NCBI GenBank assembly: GCA_035543455.1
Contig: DATKKE010000070.1
Location: 1-37,964, forward strand
Reading direction: 5' to 3'
DNA: 37,964 nt
From: CAIKOD01 sp035543455
Lineage (GTDB): Archaea; Halobacteriota; Methanomicrobia; Methanomicrobiales; Methanospirillaceae
The position numbers and the translations under genes were made by a program. How positions within the stretch are numbered: the stretch's first letter is position 1; the number at the start of each line of letters is the position of its first letter. Positions 26,388 to 35,500 of the stretch are shown here, piece after piece. Under the pieces are notes generated by a model. The model saw only the letters and a list, made by a program, of their open reading frames with translations. It was not told the DNA's origin and did no database searches.

Positions 26388-26566
26388 CTGAGAAGCTCCT
26401 TTTCGAGTATCTGCACCTGCGCCATAAGCGAGTTCAGGATTCTTTCTGCCGTTTCACGCTGCTGATCGTCCAATTCATGCAAAGGAGCAGTTTCACGGAG
26501 TATTACCCGCAGGTCTGTGAGAAGGAACATCGCATGAAAAACTGAATCGACGGCAATTTTCGACAT
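26384..26566 (-). CDS. small helical protein coupled to SepCysS, possible SepCysE-like scaffold
   Basis: A 60-residue protein (MSKIAVDSVFHAMFLL...). It is predicted to be all helix: an amphipathic first helix (VFHAMFLLTDLRVIL), a charged turn, then ERILNSLMAQVQILEKELL, leucine/heptad-like enough for helix-helix pairing. AAGGTGAG lies directly upstream; I prefer the second of two tandem ATGs (26566) because of spacing. Its TGA overlaps the SepCysS ATG (26384-26387). SepCysE is a known helical scaffold linking SepRS and SepCysS, so a minimal scaffold is a reasonable guess, but I see no decisive sequence match. Confidence 0.6.
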   Translation of the reverse strand: MSKIAVDSVFHAMFLLTDLRVILRETAPLHELDDQQRETAERILNSLMAQVQILEKELLR

Positions 26567-26945
26567 CATCTCACCTTAGTAATGATTGAGGTTTAAACTA
26601 GTTTACTGCTTCTTCCCTTGTATCAGGACCCGTGTTGCCAAACCGGATTCATTCTCCTCGAGCTGACCGGAACACACGAGGAACAGGCCCTTATGACCAA
26701 TCCCTGCCCGATATCATGCCCGGATTCTCCTGCAGCATATGGCGAAAATCCGCAGGGACCGATACGAATACTATCATTCTTCGGGTAATTGTCGTACCAG
26801 CTCCGGTAACGTCCGGGAAATGAATAAAAAGTGCCAGGCAATTTCCGTGAATACCTGATGCTTCGCAGCCCGATTAATCTGCCTCTGATTTTGCATGATG
26901 TTTGAGTGGAAAAACTTCTTATCCGTGGGATAGATTACTCATGTA
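26567..26945. other. divergent spacer, no gene seen
   Basis: About 380 bases between the SepCysS operon (minus) and the decarboxylase (plus). AGTTTAAAC near 26590-26600 may form part of the minus-strand promoter. A 72-codon minus-strand frame at 26623-26841 has no coding character. Nothing else stands out. Confidence 0.5.
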
Positions 26946-28157
26946 ATGACAAGAGTGAATGGGCCTGGGAGAACAAGACAGAAGACGGACATGTGCGATG
27001 AAGTCCATCATATAAGCCGGGAACGAAAGGAATTTCTTGAGAAACTGGCATTTAAAGAAGGGACTCCCATATTCGTCATCGACCACGAAATGATCAGGCA
27101 GAACTACCGGGAATTCAGAGAGCATCTGCCGAATGTCCAGGTATACTACGCGGTAAAAGCAAATTCAAACCTGGAAATTGTAAGGACGCTCTATAAAGAA
27201 GGGTGCAGTTTCGATGTCGCATCCATGCCCGAATTCATGATTGTCTACGAAAATATCAGAGACATGCCTGACCGTGAACGCCAGGAATGGATCTGGGATA
27301 AAATAATCTATGCGAATACGATCAAACCGATAGAGACATTAGAGGCTCTCGACTGTTACAAACCCCTGGTGACATTTGACAACAGGGAGGAATTAAAAAA
27401 GATCGGGCATTATGCACCTCATGCCGGCCTCGTCCTCAGGCTGCGTGTGCCGAATACCGGTTCGCTCGTAGAGCTCTCTTCCAAGTTTGGTGCCGATCCC
27501 GGCGAAGCGGTTGACCTGATTTCAGATGCCTTTTCCATGGACCTCGTCGTCGAAGGGTTGAGTTTCCATGTAGGCAGCCAATGTACCAATTTCGATAATT
27601 ATGTCCAGGCCCTGCAGCTCTCGGCAAGTATTATACGGGAGACAGAAACGAGGACGGGAAAAAAGATCCGGATCCTCGATATCGGCGGGGGATTTCCGGT
27701 AAAATACCATCCTGAAGTGAAGTCCTTCAAAATACTTGCACGGAAACTGAACGTCGAGATAAAACGAATATTTCCCCAGGATATGCAGATTCTTGCCGAA
27801 CCGGGCCGGTTCCTCGTGGCGAATACCTGCACGCTGGTCGCAAAAGTGATCGGCAAATCGTTCCGCGACGGAAAACCGTCGTATTATATCAATGACGGTG
27901 TGTACCATACCTATTCAGGCCAGGTGTTCGATCACACAAATTACCCTGTCCTTGCCTTTAAAGAGGGAGAGACGCAAATTTCAGCCGTTTTCGGACCGAC
28001 CTGCGATGCGTTCGACACGATTACTAATTCAGCAGACCTGCCTGAACTCGAACTGAACGACCTGGTATATTCGGAAAACATCGGGGCATATTCCCACGCT
28101 TCCTCGACGTATTTCAATGGGTTTCCCCCGGCAAAAGTCGTGCACATAAATCTGTGA
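26946..28157 (+). CDS. ornithine/lysine decarboxylase family (fold III PLP enzyme)
   Basis: A 403-residue group IV decarboxylase, normal length. K71 in VYYAVKAN binds PLP; HVGSQ, DIGGGFP and EPGRF are phosphate- and PLP-binding motifs; the interface cysteine is C353 in GPTCDAFD, where the Asp after Cys favours ornithine/lysine over diaminopimelate (usually CESGD). The C-terminal ENIGAYSHASSTYFNGF matches ornithine decarboxylases. It probably makes putrescine or cadaverine for polyamine synthesis. ATG at 26946 gives about 25 residues before the conserved part; ATG at 26991 is an alternative and neither has a Shine-Dalgarno. Monocistronic. Confidence 0.88.
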   Translation: MTRVNGPGRTRQKTDMCDEVHHISRERKEFLEKLAFKEGTPIFVIDHEMIRQNYREFREHLPNVQVYYAVKANSNLEIVRTLYKEGCSFDVASMPEFMIVYENIRDMPDRERQEWIWDKIIYANTIKPIETLEALDCYKPLVTFDNREELKKIGHYAPHAGLVLRLRVPNTGSLVELSSKFGADPGEAVDLISDAFSMDLVVEGLSFHVGSQCTNFDNYVQALQLSASIIRETETRTGKKIRILDIGGGFPVKYHPEVKSFKILARKLNVEIKRIFPQDMQILAEPGRFLVANTCTLVAKVIGKSFRDGKPSYYINDGVYHTYSGQVFDHTNYPVLAFKEGETQISAVFGPTCDAFDTITNSADLPELELNDLVYSENIGAYSHASSTYFNGFPPAKVVHINL

Positions 28158-28393
28158 ACCGGGACGGACCGGATGACCGGTTCCATTAATTTTTCACGTT
28201 CCTTTAGCAGTTTTGACTATTCCATCGGATTCCTACTGACCCGGCAGTTAAGGCCGGGATAGGAGCTGTCGAACTTTACCCATTAAAAATAGGATTGGTT
28301 GCAGGAGAAATAGTACCAGGAGAGTAATTCAGGCACTCTGTCGATACAACGCAGGACCGGGATGTTTTTCCCGTACCCGTCCACTATTGTACT

Positions 28394-29107
28394 ATGGATC
28401 CGATAATCGGAATGATACGTGAGGACCTGCAAAATAGTGCCGACGCTGCCACAAAACAGAGTTTTTCCCGTTTTTTCAAAGAGGAAGTCCGGGGTTACGG
28501 GGTGAAAACGGCGGTTGTTGGTAAAATCGCGGAAAAATACTGGAAAGAGGTCAGGTCAAAGGATAAAAACGAAATTTTCAGACTCTGCGAGGAGCTGTAC
28601 CGTTCCCAGATCACGGAAGAGGCATTTGTTGTTTCTTTCTGGGTCCCGCACCTTAAGGATCGGTTCGAACGGGAGGATTTTGATGTTTTTAAATACTGGA
28701 TTGGTACGTATATTTCGAACTGGGCCATGTGCGACGGGTTCTGCAACCACACGATAGGCGACTTTCTCGTAATGTTCCCTGAATTTATTGACCGTCTCAA
28801 ATCGTGGACGAAGTCGGAAAACCGCTGGGTGCGCCGCGCTTCAGCGGTATCGTTGATCGTCCCCGCCAAACGGGGACATTTTCTTCCTGAGGTCCTTGAA
28901 ATCGCCGGGCTCCTCCTGACCGATGAGGACGACCTGGTCCGGAAAGGATATGGATGGCTGCTCAAGGAAGCGAGCAGGAAGCACGAAAACGAGGTATTTG
29001 AATTTATCATGCGGAACCGGAGAGTAATGCCACGAACTGCCCTGCGATATGCGGTTGAACGTATGCCAGAGGAACGAAGAATGGAAGCTATGAAGAAAAA
29101 CTGGTGA
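28394..29107 (+). CDS. DNA alkylation repair protein (AlkD-like HEAT glycosylase)
   Basis: A 237-residue, all-helical protein of the AlkC/AlkD superfamily, whose members remove positively charged alkyl-purines such as 3- and 7-methyl-adducts. Key positions of AlkD are matched by eye: Trp and Asp in ISNWAMCDGFCNH, and Arg in ENRWVRRASAVSLI, with LLTDEDDLVRKGYGWLLKEA in the next HEAT-like repeat. The N-terminal half (FFKEEVRGYGVKT) fits the family's opening. ATG at 28394 has no ribosome-binding site; leaderless translation is possible. It converges on DUF1697. Confidence 0.9.
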   Translation: MDPIIGMIREDLQNSADAATKQSFSRFFKEEVRGYGVKTAVVGKIAEKYWKEVRSKDKNEIFRLCEELYRSQITEEAFVVSFWVPHLKDRFEREDFDVFKYWIGTYISNWAMCDGFCNHTIGDFLVMFPEFIDRLKSWTKSENRWVRRASAVSLIVPAKRGHFLPEVLEIAGLLLTDEDDLVRKGYGWLLKEASRKHENEVFEFIMRNRRVMPRTALRYAVERMPEERRMEAMKKNW

Positions 29108-29161
29108 TCGGTGATCCCGGAGGATCCTCCTTCCCGATCCCATGCAAAATAATAGCTGGCT

Positions 29162-29183
29162 AAATGATCACTGAGGATCATTT
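29162..29183. terminator. inverted repeat between convergent genes
   Basis: AAATGATC (29162-29169) and GATCATTT (29176-29183) are perfect 8-base arms around the loop ACTGAG, followed by TCTTCT-rich sequence. It sits in the spacer between the convergent AlkD-like and DUF1697 genes, as expected for a terminator or RNA end hairpin. Confidence 0.4.
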
Positions 29184-29287
29184 CTTCTGATCCACATCCT
29201 TATTACCGGCATGACCATTGGACCTTCATCTGGAATACCGCCCGGCAGGGGGTCGAGCTGCAGGGGTTTTCTCCCCCGCGAGGTGAC

Positions 29288-29839
29288 TCACGCAGCACTG
29301 TCTTGTACCATTTCAGCCAATGCAATTACGGTCTTCCAGTTCCTCGTCGTAGCGACCATCCCCAGGTTTTTTTCGAAGAAAGCATTCGAAAACCTCGTCC
29401 TCCCATAACCGTCCGGGCAGAAAAGGTAAACCTCCCTTCCCGTCGCAACAACACTGTCTGCTTCGTCTTTTATCGCGTTCACCATATGCAACGAGGCAGG
29501 GGTAGGATAATCTGACAGAAATGTAATGTGAAGTCTGGTCATATCGCGGGATAGTCCCGGTAAGAAGGGGTTATCGTTGATAACCTGTTGAAGCTCCTCT
29601 CCGGTCCGTATGAGCACCTTTACCGGGAAACCGACTGTCCCGGTTATCCGCTCTTCCAGTATCAACGATAATTTTTCGGTGTCCATTTCCGGTGCATCGA
29701 ATATCACATTGCCGCTCCTGAGGTAGGTCCGCACATTCTTCAGACCCAGGGATTCATATAATGCAGCCAGGTCTTCCATCTTTACCGTTTTTGTCTTACC
29801 GACATTGATCCCCCGGAGCAGGGCAACCCATGGGCTCAT
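29288..29839 (-). CDS. DUF1697 family protein
   Basis: A 183-residue protein of the widespread DUF1697 family, function unknown. The signature N-terminus WVALLRGINVGKTKTVKMEDL is followed by LKNVRTYLRSGNVIF and later VYLFCPDGYGRTRFSNAFFEKNLG and TTRNWKTV, all family hallmarks. It spans the usual length. The ATG at 29839 overlaps the stop of a possible 70-codon upstream frame by four bases. No operon partner is otherwise evident. Confidence 0.92.
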   Translation of the reverse strand: MSPWVALLRGINVGKTKTVKMEDLAALYESLGLKNVRTYLRSGNVIFDAPEMDTEKLSLILEERITGTVGFPVKVLIRTGEELQQVINDNPFLPGLSRDMTRLHITFLSDYPTPASLHMVNAIKDEADSVVATGREVYLFCPDGYGRTRFSNAFFEKNLGMVATTRNWKTVIALAEMVQDSAA

Positions 29840-30048
29840 TTGTTCAGACTCAATCGTCTGAGGTATAACTGTTTTTCCCTTTCGCCTCGATCAAACGAGG
29901 AGGCCGGGCTCGCAAGGTTCATTCCTTGCATCCGAAGGGAAAGGAAAAGGAGGAAATACATTGCAAGCGAGACCGGGGGTATAATCCGGAGAGACCACCG
30001 GTAGATCTGTTCGACTCGTGCCGTTTCTCTGGCCACGTTATACATCAT
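29836..30048 (-). CDS. possible small single-helix membrane protein
   Basis: A 70-codon frame directly upstream of DUF1697 with an ATGA overlap. It has one hydrophobic stretch (IIPPVSLAMYFLLFLSL) between basic ends. No ribosome-binding site precedes its tandem ATGs, and I do not recognise it. The overlap and hydrophobic segment are the only arguments in favour; it may be chance. The rest of the spacer up to 30157 holds nothing clear. Confidence 0.3.
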   Translation of the reverse strand: MMYNVARETARVEQIYRWSLRIIPPVSLAMYFLLFLSLRMQGMNLASPASSFDRGEREKQLYLRRLSLNK

Positions 30049-30157
30049 GACCGTACAGTTCGAAGATTTCCGTTTTCAGAAAACATCATTACTTCCATTT
30101 TTTTCGCAGTCAAAGCAACAATTAACCGGAGCATCGCACAATATTCTCCTGATAATT

Positions 30158-30883
30158 ATGAAACTGACGATCCCCATAGTCACTGCAATCGTACTCCTCG
30201 TCGCACTGGCGGCGACCGGAACCGTGTACGCAGCCGACACAAGCACCGACCATACGATTACGGCATCAGGGACCGGGTCCGTGATCGGGACTCCCGACCG
30301 TGCCCAGATCTCACTCGCGGTCGAGACTGAGGATGAAAACGTGAAAATCGCTCAGGCAGAAAACGCCGTCACCATGACGAACGTGATGGATGCGCTTACT
30401 GCGGCCGGGGTCCCGAAAGACAGCCTCAAGACCACCGGATACAATATCTACCCGGTATACGATACCACCAAGTACCCGATCGGGCAGAAGATCAAGGCAT
30501 ACCATGTGACGAATACCCTGACCGTCACCCTTCACGATGTGAACAGGACTGGTGACGTGATCGACATCGGGGTTGCGAACGGAATCAACCAGGCGAGTTC
30601 CATCCAGTTCCTCCTCTCCGACGAACAAGCCCAGATCCTCAGGAATGAGGCACTGAAAGAGGCGACAAAGAATGCTGCGGCCAATGCACAGACCGTCGCC
30701 GATACCCTTGGAATAAAGATCTCCTCGGTGAAGACGGTCGATATCGGCAGCCAGTATACCCCGGTCCTGTTCCAGAACTGGGCAATGCCAGCGGCCACAG
30801 ACACGGCACGTTCGTCTACACCGATTCAGCCTGGCGACATTACGGTATCGGCAACGGTTACTGTGACGTACCTGATCAGCTGA
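30158..30883 (+). CDS. SIMPL (DUF541) domain secreted protein
   Basis: About 241 residues. A signal peptide MKLTIPIVTAIVLLVALAA... ends near VYAAD, and the mature part is one SIMPL/DUF541 domain: ITASGTGSVIGTPDRAQISLAVET, PKDSLKTTGYNIYPVYD and a C-terminal strand ITVSATVTVTYLI. Family members are periplasmic or cell-surface proteins linked to oxidative stress or envelope integrity in bacteria; the archaeal role is unknown. The ATG at 30158 is chosen because it begins the signal peptide; an ATG at 30047 would place 37 polar residues before it. Confidence 0.88.
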   Translation: MKLTIPIVTAIVLLVALAATGTVYAADTSTDHTITASGTGSVIGTPDRAQISLAVETEDENVKIAQAENAVTMTNVMDALTAAGVPKDSLKTTGYNIYPVYDTTKYPIGQKIKAYHVTNTLTVTLHDVNRTGDVIDIGVANGINQASSIQFLLSDEQAQILRNEALKEATKNAAANAQTVADTLGIKISSVKTVDIGSQYTPVLFQNWAMPAATDTARSSTPIQPGDITVSATVTVTYLIS

Positions 30884-30963
30884 TCCCGGAACTTTTTTTC
30901 ATTCCGGATTTATACCAAGGAATCATGTTCCTGTCTCGCCAAAAACGGAAGATAAACGGGTTA

Positions 30964-30973
30964 AATTTTATAC
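30964..30973 (+). promoter_or_regulatory. TATA box for DUF6790-like gene
   Basis: AATTTTATAC lies 31-40 bases upstream of the ATG at 31004, predicting a nearly leaderless transcript, consistent with the absence of a Shine-Dalgarno. Confidence 0.45.
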
Positions 30974-31003
30974 GTTCAGGTTAAAGCCTTAACCAGGCAG
31001 AAT

Positions 31004-31516
31004 ATGACTTCAGGCACCGAAGATCCAGGAATTGCGTCGCTTCTTTTCGCTGCTACGCTTGTTGCGACACTGGCCGGAATTTTTATAACAATGTATTACC
31101 TGTTTGCTGACCCTGGATTTGCGTACCGGATTGCCGCCGCGATTCTCGTCGGTGTAGTCGGAATTATCAGTTTCCTGAGACATTCAGTTTTCTATCGTTC
31201 CGACCAGGCAAGGATGGGGTGGATGCAGGACCATCCGGAGTTCCAGCTTGAGGTCGGCTACGCAAACCTGGCTATCGGGATTGTTGCTTTGCTCGCGGCA
31301 GGTCTGAACTGGGGAGCGCTGGCATGCGGGATGACACTGCTTATCTATGGAATATACCTCCTATGTGCACTGCTCCTCCATGTATATGAAGCACTGTATG
31401 TCAAAGATATCAGGGCACGGGCCACGAAGAGCGTCATCAACACCGGGATATTTGTCATCGTGTTGTTAGTTTTTGCATGGCTCGCATTATCCGCTGCCCA
31501 TGCTGTATACATCTGA
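31004..31516 (+). CDS. DUF6790-like membrane protein
   Basis: A 170-residue protein with five hydrophobic helices. After the third comes the soluble loop MGWMQDHPEFQLEVGYANLAIG, where the W-x-x-x-x-F-Q-x-E-x-G-x-A-N pattern resembles DUF6790 family membrane proteins of archaea and bacteria. The function is unknown. The TATA box and ATG spacing support the start. It is followed after 75 bases by the flavin reductase gene on the same strand. Confidence 0.72.
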   Translation: MTSGTEDPGIASLLFAATLVATLAGIFITMYYLFADPGFAYRIAAAILVGVVGIISFLRHSVFYRSDQARMGWMQDHPEFQLEVGYANLAIGIVALLAAGLNWGALACGMTLLIYGIYLLCALLLHVYEALYVKDIRARATKSVINTGIFVIVLLVFAWLALSAAHAVYI

Positions 31517-31591
31517 TGAAATTTTTTTTCTCTTCTCTTGGAAGATACATTAAGCACCCATCTTCACAAATCCTACTCCCGAGGGAACACG

Positions 31592-32152
31592 ATGGATAAA
31601 ATCACAGTCGGCCCGATGCCGTTCATGAGCGTTATGCCTGCCCTGCTCGTGGGAGCGAATGTACACGGTAAGCCGAATTATATGACCGCGGCATGGTCCA
31701 CGGTCGCCTGCATGGCGCCACCGATGGTCTGCGTTGCGATCAACCGGGCGCGGTATACTGCACAAGGAATTGAAGAGAACAAAACATTCAGCTTGAATAT
31801 CCCGTCCGAAACCCTGGTGGTGGAGACCGATCACTGCGGACTCGTCTCTGGTTCGCAGGAGGACAAATCCGGGGTATTCCGGTCGTTTTACGGGAACCTG
31901 AAGACCGCTCCGATGGCCGAAGAATGCCCGGTCAGTATCGAATGCACGCTGTTCAAATCCGTCGAATGCGGGAGCCACGTGCTGCACATCGGCAAAATCG
32001 TGGAGATCCATGCCGACGCATCATGCCTGACCGATGGGAAGCCGGATATTGAAAAGATTCGCCCGATCGTATATGCGCATTACACCTATTTCAGCGTCGG
32101 AAAAGAAGTGGAAAAGGCATTCTCGGCCGGGAAAAAGTACAAAAAGAAGTAG
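31592..32152 (+). CDS. flavin reductase / flavoredoxin family protein
   Basis: A 186-residue FMN-binding split-barrel protein. MPALLVGANVHGKPNYMTAAWSTVACMAPPMVCVAI is the conserved opening with the T-x-x-W flavin-contacting region; NKTFSLNIPS and SGVFRSFYG follow; VLHIGKIVEIHAD ends the barrel. Members pass electrons from NAD(P)H or ferredoxin to free or bound flavin. GAGGG seven bases upstream selects the ATG at 31592; the upstream in-frame start at 31538 is less likely. The C-terminal Lys-rich tail is not conserved in character. Confidence 0.92.
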   Translation: MDKITVGPMPFMSVMPALLVGANVHGKPNYMTAAWSTVACMAPPMVCVAINRARYTAQGIEENKTFSLNIPSETLVVETDHCGLVSGSQEDKSGVFRSFYGNLKTAPMAEECPVSIECTLFKSVECGSHVLHIGKIVEIHADASCLTDGKPDIEKIRPIVYAHYTYFSVGKEVEKAFSAGKKYKKK

Positions 32153-32263
32153 AAAACCGGATTATTTCTGCGCTTCAGGCGGTCCATTCAGGAAACCTCG
32201 TGATTGGCCTGGGGTATATAAGGGAATTATTAATGGCGCCGTCAAATTAGCAGATGATGGTTT

Positions 32264-32521
32264 TCAGGGTTTTTTTCGGGATTGTAGTTCCAGTTCCGAA
32301 ATACTGATGGATGGGGTCCTGTACCGCGGCCGGGCCGCGGTTCGGGGACCGGCCTGGATAGCTTCAACCGGGCAGGTATGGATACACCCGCAGCAGAGTT
32401 CACAGTGATGCTTCCAGACAGGCCTGCCATCCACAAGCTCTATATTTTCTGCCGGGCAATCCGGTCTCAGAAGAGGAATCCCTGGGGATGAGATCGGGAA
32501 TTCCCTGGGAATTACGAATGC
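32264..32521 (-). pseudogene. C-terminal fragment of EFR1-type ferredoxin
   Basis: An open frame of about 85 codons without a start. It reads PDCPAENIELVDGRPVWKHH then C-E-L-C-C-G-C-I-H-T-C-P, a complete CxxCxxCxxxCP [4Fe-4S] motif, and ends with a family-like tail (RPRYRTPSISISELELQ). This matches the C-terminal ferredoxin domain of EFR1 flavodoxin-ferredoxin proteins. The first cluster's other cysteines and the whole flavodoxin domain are missing; the frame is closed by TAA at 32522-32524, about where the kinase gene ends. It is a truncated relic, perhaps left by a deletion at the kinase 3' end. Confidence 0.65.
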
Positions 32522-35500
32522 TTATTACGGAACCGGTGTGCACCTTCCGGCACCGTGATCTGGAAACGGGCACCTTTACCGGCAACACCGGTCTCCTCGA
32601 CCGTGATACCGGTGATAGCAAGGATCTCCCTGATCAAAAACAAGCCGAATCCGCTGTTCTTACCATATCCACGGGTGAATATCTTCTCTTTTTCGTTGGC
32701 AGGGATTCCCGCCCCGTCATCTTCACAGGTGATAACGAGATTGTTTCCGGACCGGCACGATGAGATCCTGATCTTTTTCATATGTTCCCCACCGTGCCGC
32801 AGTGCATTATCGATAAGGTTGAAGAAGACTTTCTGAAGAAGGCGATCTGCCAGGATCTCGATATCCTCAAGATCCTGCACGTCCAGGTCGATGCCGGAAA
32901 AACCAAATCCCTGGACAGAAGTCGTGAGGGATCTCTTCACATCCTGCCAGCACGGCGCCTGGTTACCGATGTCCTGGTATTCCCTGGTGAACAGGATCTG
33001 GCGTTCGATACGTCCAATAAGTTCTTCCTGCTTACCATGGTAGGCCCGGAACTTCTCATCCGTGCTGCATCTTCCTGACAGATCAACATACCCCTTCAGC
33101 GCCATAAGCAGGTTCAGGACATCATGGCGTGTTACCGATGAAAGGAGGTTGAGTTTGTGGTTGGCCAGACACAGGGCATCTTCCGCCCGTTTACGATCGG
33201 TAATGTCACGAACTACCGATACTACCACGGTTTTACCATCTATGGTCGCAACCTGGGCATTGATCTCGACCGGCACAACGGATCCGTCTTTCCGCCGGTA
33301 GCTGGTCTCGAAGGTTGATTTCCCGAGCGTTTTCAGATCCACGCGGACACGTTCAAGCTGGCCGTATTCCGTAGCAAGATGGAGAGGACTTCTTGCAAGG
33401 AGTTCCTCCCGGCTATACTGAAGCATCCTGCATCCTACATCATTAATCTCCAGGTATCTCCCGGGAGACCAGTCCTGCGTGATCTCAACGATCTGGATCG
33501 CGTCGCTCGTATTGTTGAAAATGGACCGGAACCTCAGCTCGCTCTCCAGCAATGCCTGCTCGAGACGTTTGCGATCCGTGATATCACGGGTAATGCCGAG
33601 GATTCCAACCAGTTCGTCCGCTTCATTATAGATACCTGTTGTTGTTATATCGGTCCAGACAGTGGAGCCGTCTCTGCAGCGCAGCTCAAATTCGCCGCGG
33701 TAACTCGGAAAACGGCGTCCCTTGCGTACCTCTTCGAGAGCAGCGGCCAGTTCACGTTTCGCAATCCCGGCCGAGGCAGGTGTCATCACCTGGTCGAATG
33801 ACCGCTTAAGGACTTCTTCAGGTGTATAACCGCGTAATTTCTCAACCGACGGGCTTGTGTAGGTGATCTGTCCCTCCAGGTCCATGGTCCATATAACATC
33901 GGCCGCATTATCGACGAGCAGGCGGTGCAGTTGTTCGCTCTCCCTCAGGATTTCTTCCCGCCGGCGCTCTTCGGTAATATCATGGACCGTACCGATTGTG
34001 GCCGGCCGGTCCCTGTACGTTCCCACACCGACAAGCATCCTCACCATGATCCGGGTTGTACCGTCCCTGTGGAGCAGGGAGAATTCATATGATTCCGGTA
34101 ACCGCTTACCGGCGATCCTTTCCATGTGACGTGAAAGAACCATCTCACGGTCCTCTGGAGCAACCATCTCGTTGATATGACGCCCGATCAGTTCATCCTC
34201 ATGGTATCCTGCCATTTCCGCAAGAGCCCGGTTACAAAAGGCCAGCCGGCCATCCTGTACGATAAAGACGCCGTCCTGGGTGTGTTCGACAAGCGTCCGG
34301 TATTTTTCCTCGCTTTCGAGAAGCGCGGACTGGTTCCTTATCCGCTCACTGATATCCCTGCAGAGCGTGAGGATCTGAACCGATTCCCCGGAACGTATCA
34401 TGGTAGCATCGATCTCGATCGGAATAATGTTTCCTGATGGATCGGCATAATCGATCTCAAAGTTCCGGATGAACCCGTTCTGCACGCACTGCCGGATAGC
34501 ATCGCTGTTTTCCTCTTTATCGTAATCAGCCGTCCATTCGAGGACGTTCCTCCCTACAATTTCTTCGGGGCAGGTATGACCGGTCAGGCGGGTGTACTCA
34601 GGGTTCGCATCGAGGACCTGGCCCCGGTCGTCGATAATTACGTACCCGGTCCGCGTGGTTTCAACCAGTGCCCGGTACTTGTTTTCACGCTCCTGTAACG
34701 CTTCTTCCGACCTTATCCGTTCGATAGCTGCTCCTATCTGGGTGCCAATTGTTTCGAGTGCAATCCGTGCATTGACCGGTATTTCGTCGAGAATATGGGA
34801 TGTGATATTCAGGCAGGCAGTCATCCGGCCTCCTACCGCTATCGGGATGCTGCCTATCGCCATTATTCCTTCCCGTTCGTAGACAGAATTTTGCACGACG
34901 CCGGTTTCCCCTGCCTGGCAATAGATAGGTTTTCCTGCGGCAACTATCTGCTCATTCATCGAACCGGCCGGATAATGCATGACATTTTTTATAAATTCCT
35001 CTCCCAGATTCCGGTAGACGGCAAGGTCAACCGAACCTGTTTTATCGTCGACAAGGTAAATACTGCCTGCATCCATCTCCGAAATTTCGATCGCGGCAGC
35101 AAGGCAGGCATCGAGGGTGTCTTTCAGGCCATGGATCTTCTGCAGTTCAAGACCGAGAGCCAGCTGGGTTTTCGGGATATGTTCCTGACGTTTCCGTTCG
35201 GTGATATCCAACAGGACACCGGAATATACCCATTCGGGACCACGGAAGACGGGTCTCCCTATCCCCTGGAACCAGATCGTCTCCCCGGAAGGGTTTACAA
35301 ACCTGCCTTCAAAATTCCAGCCCTCTCCATTCTTAAAAGCATCATCGACCGATTCGGTAAACCGGTTCCGGTCGTCGGGGTGCACGTGTCCGACAAACCA
35401 CCGCAAGGGATCTATATCTGAATAATCGAACCCAAAAATACTTCCGGCGGCACTCTCGTTGAAATAGATCAGGTCGATCGTCCCGTCAGGTCTGCCACGA

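Noticed and set aside
25743..26465. 240-codon plus-strand frame
   Set aside because: Antisense to SepCysS, which carries all expected motifs.
28158..28393. Possible terminator ACCGG-ATG-ACCGGT after the decarboxylase gene
   Set aside because: Arms are short and not truly inverted beyond five bases; too weak to annotate.
28495..29181. 228-codon minus-strand frame
   Set aside because: Antisense to the AlkD-like gene, with Ser/Arg-rich shadow composition.
34795..35421. 208-codon plus-strand frame
   Set aside because: Antisense inside the large kinase, whose PAS/GAF domains are continuous.
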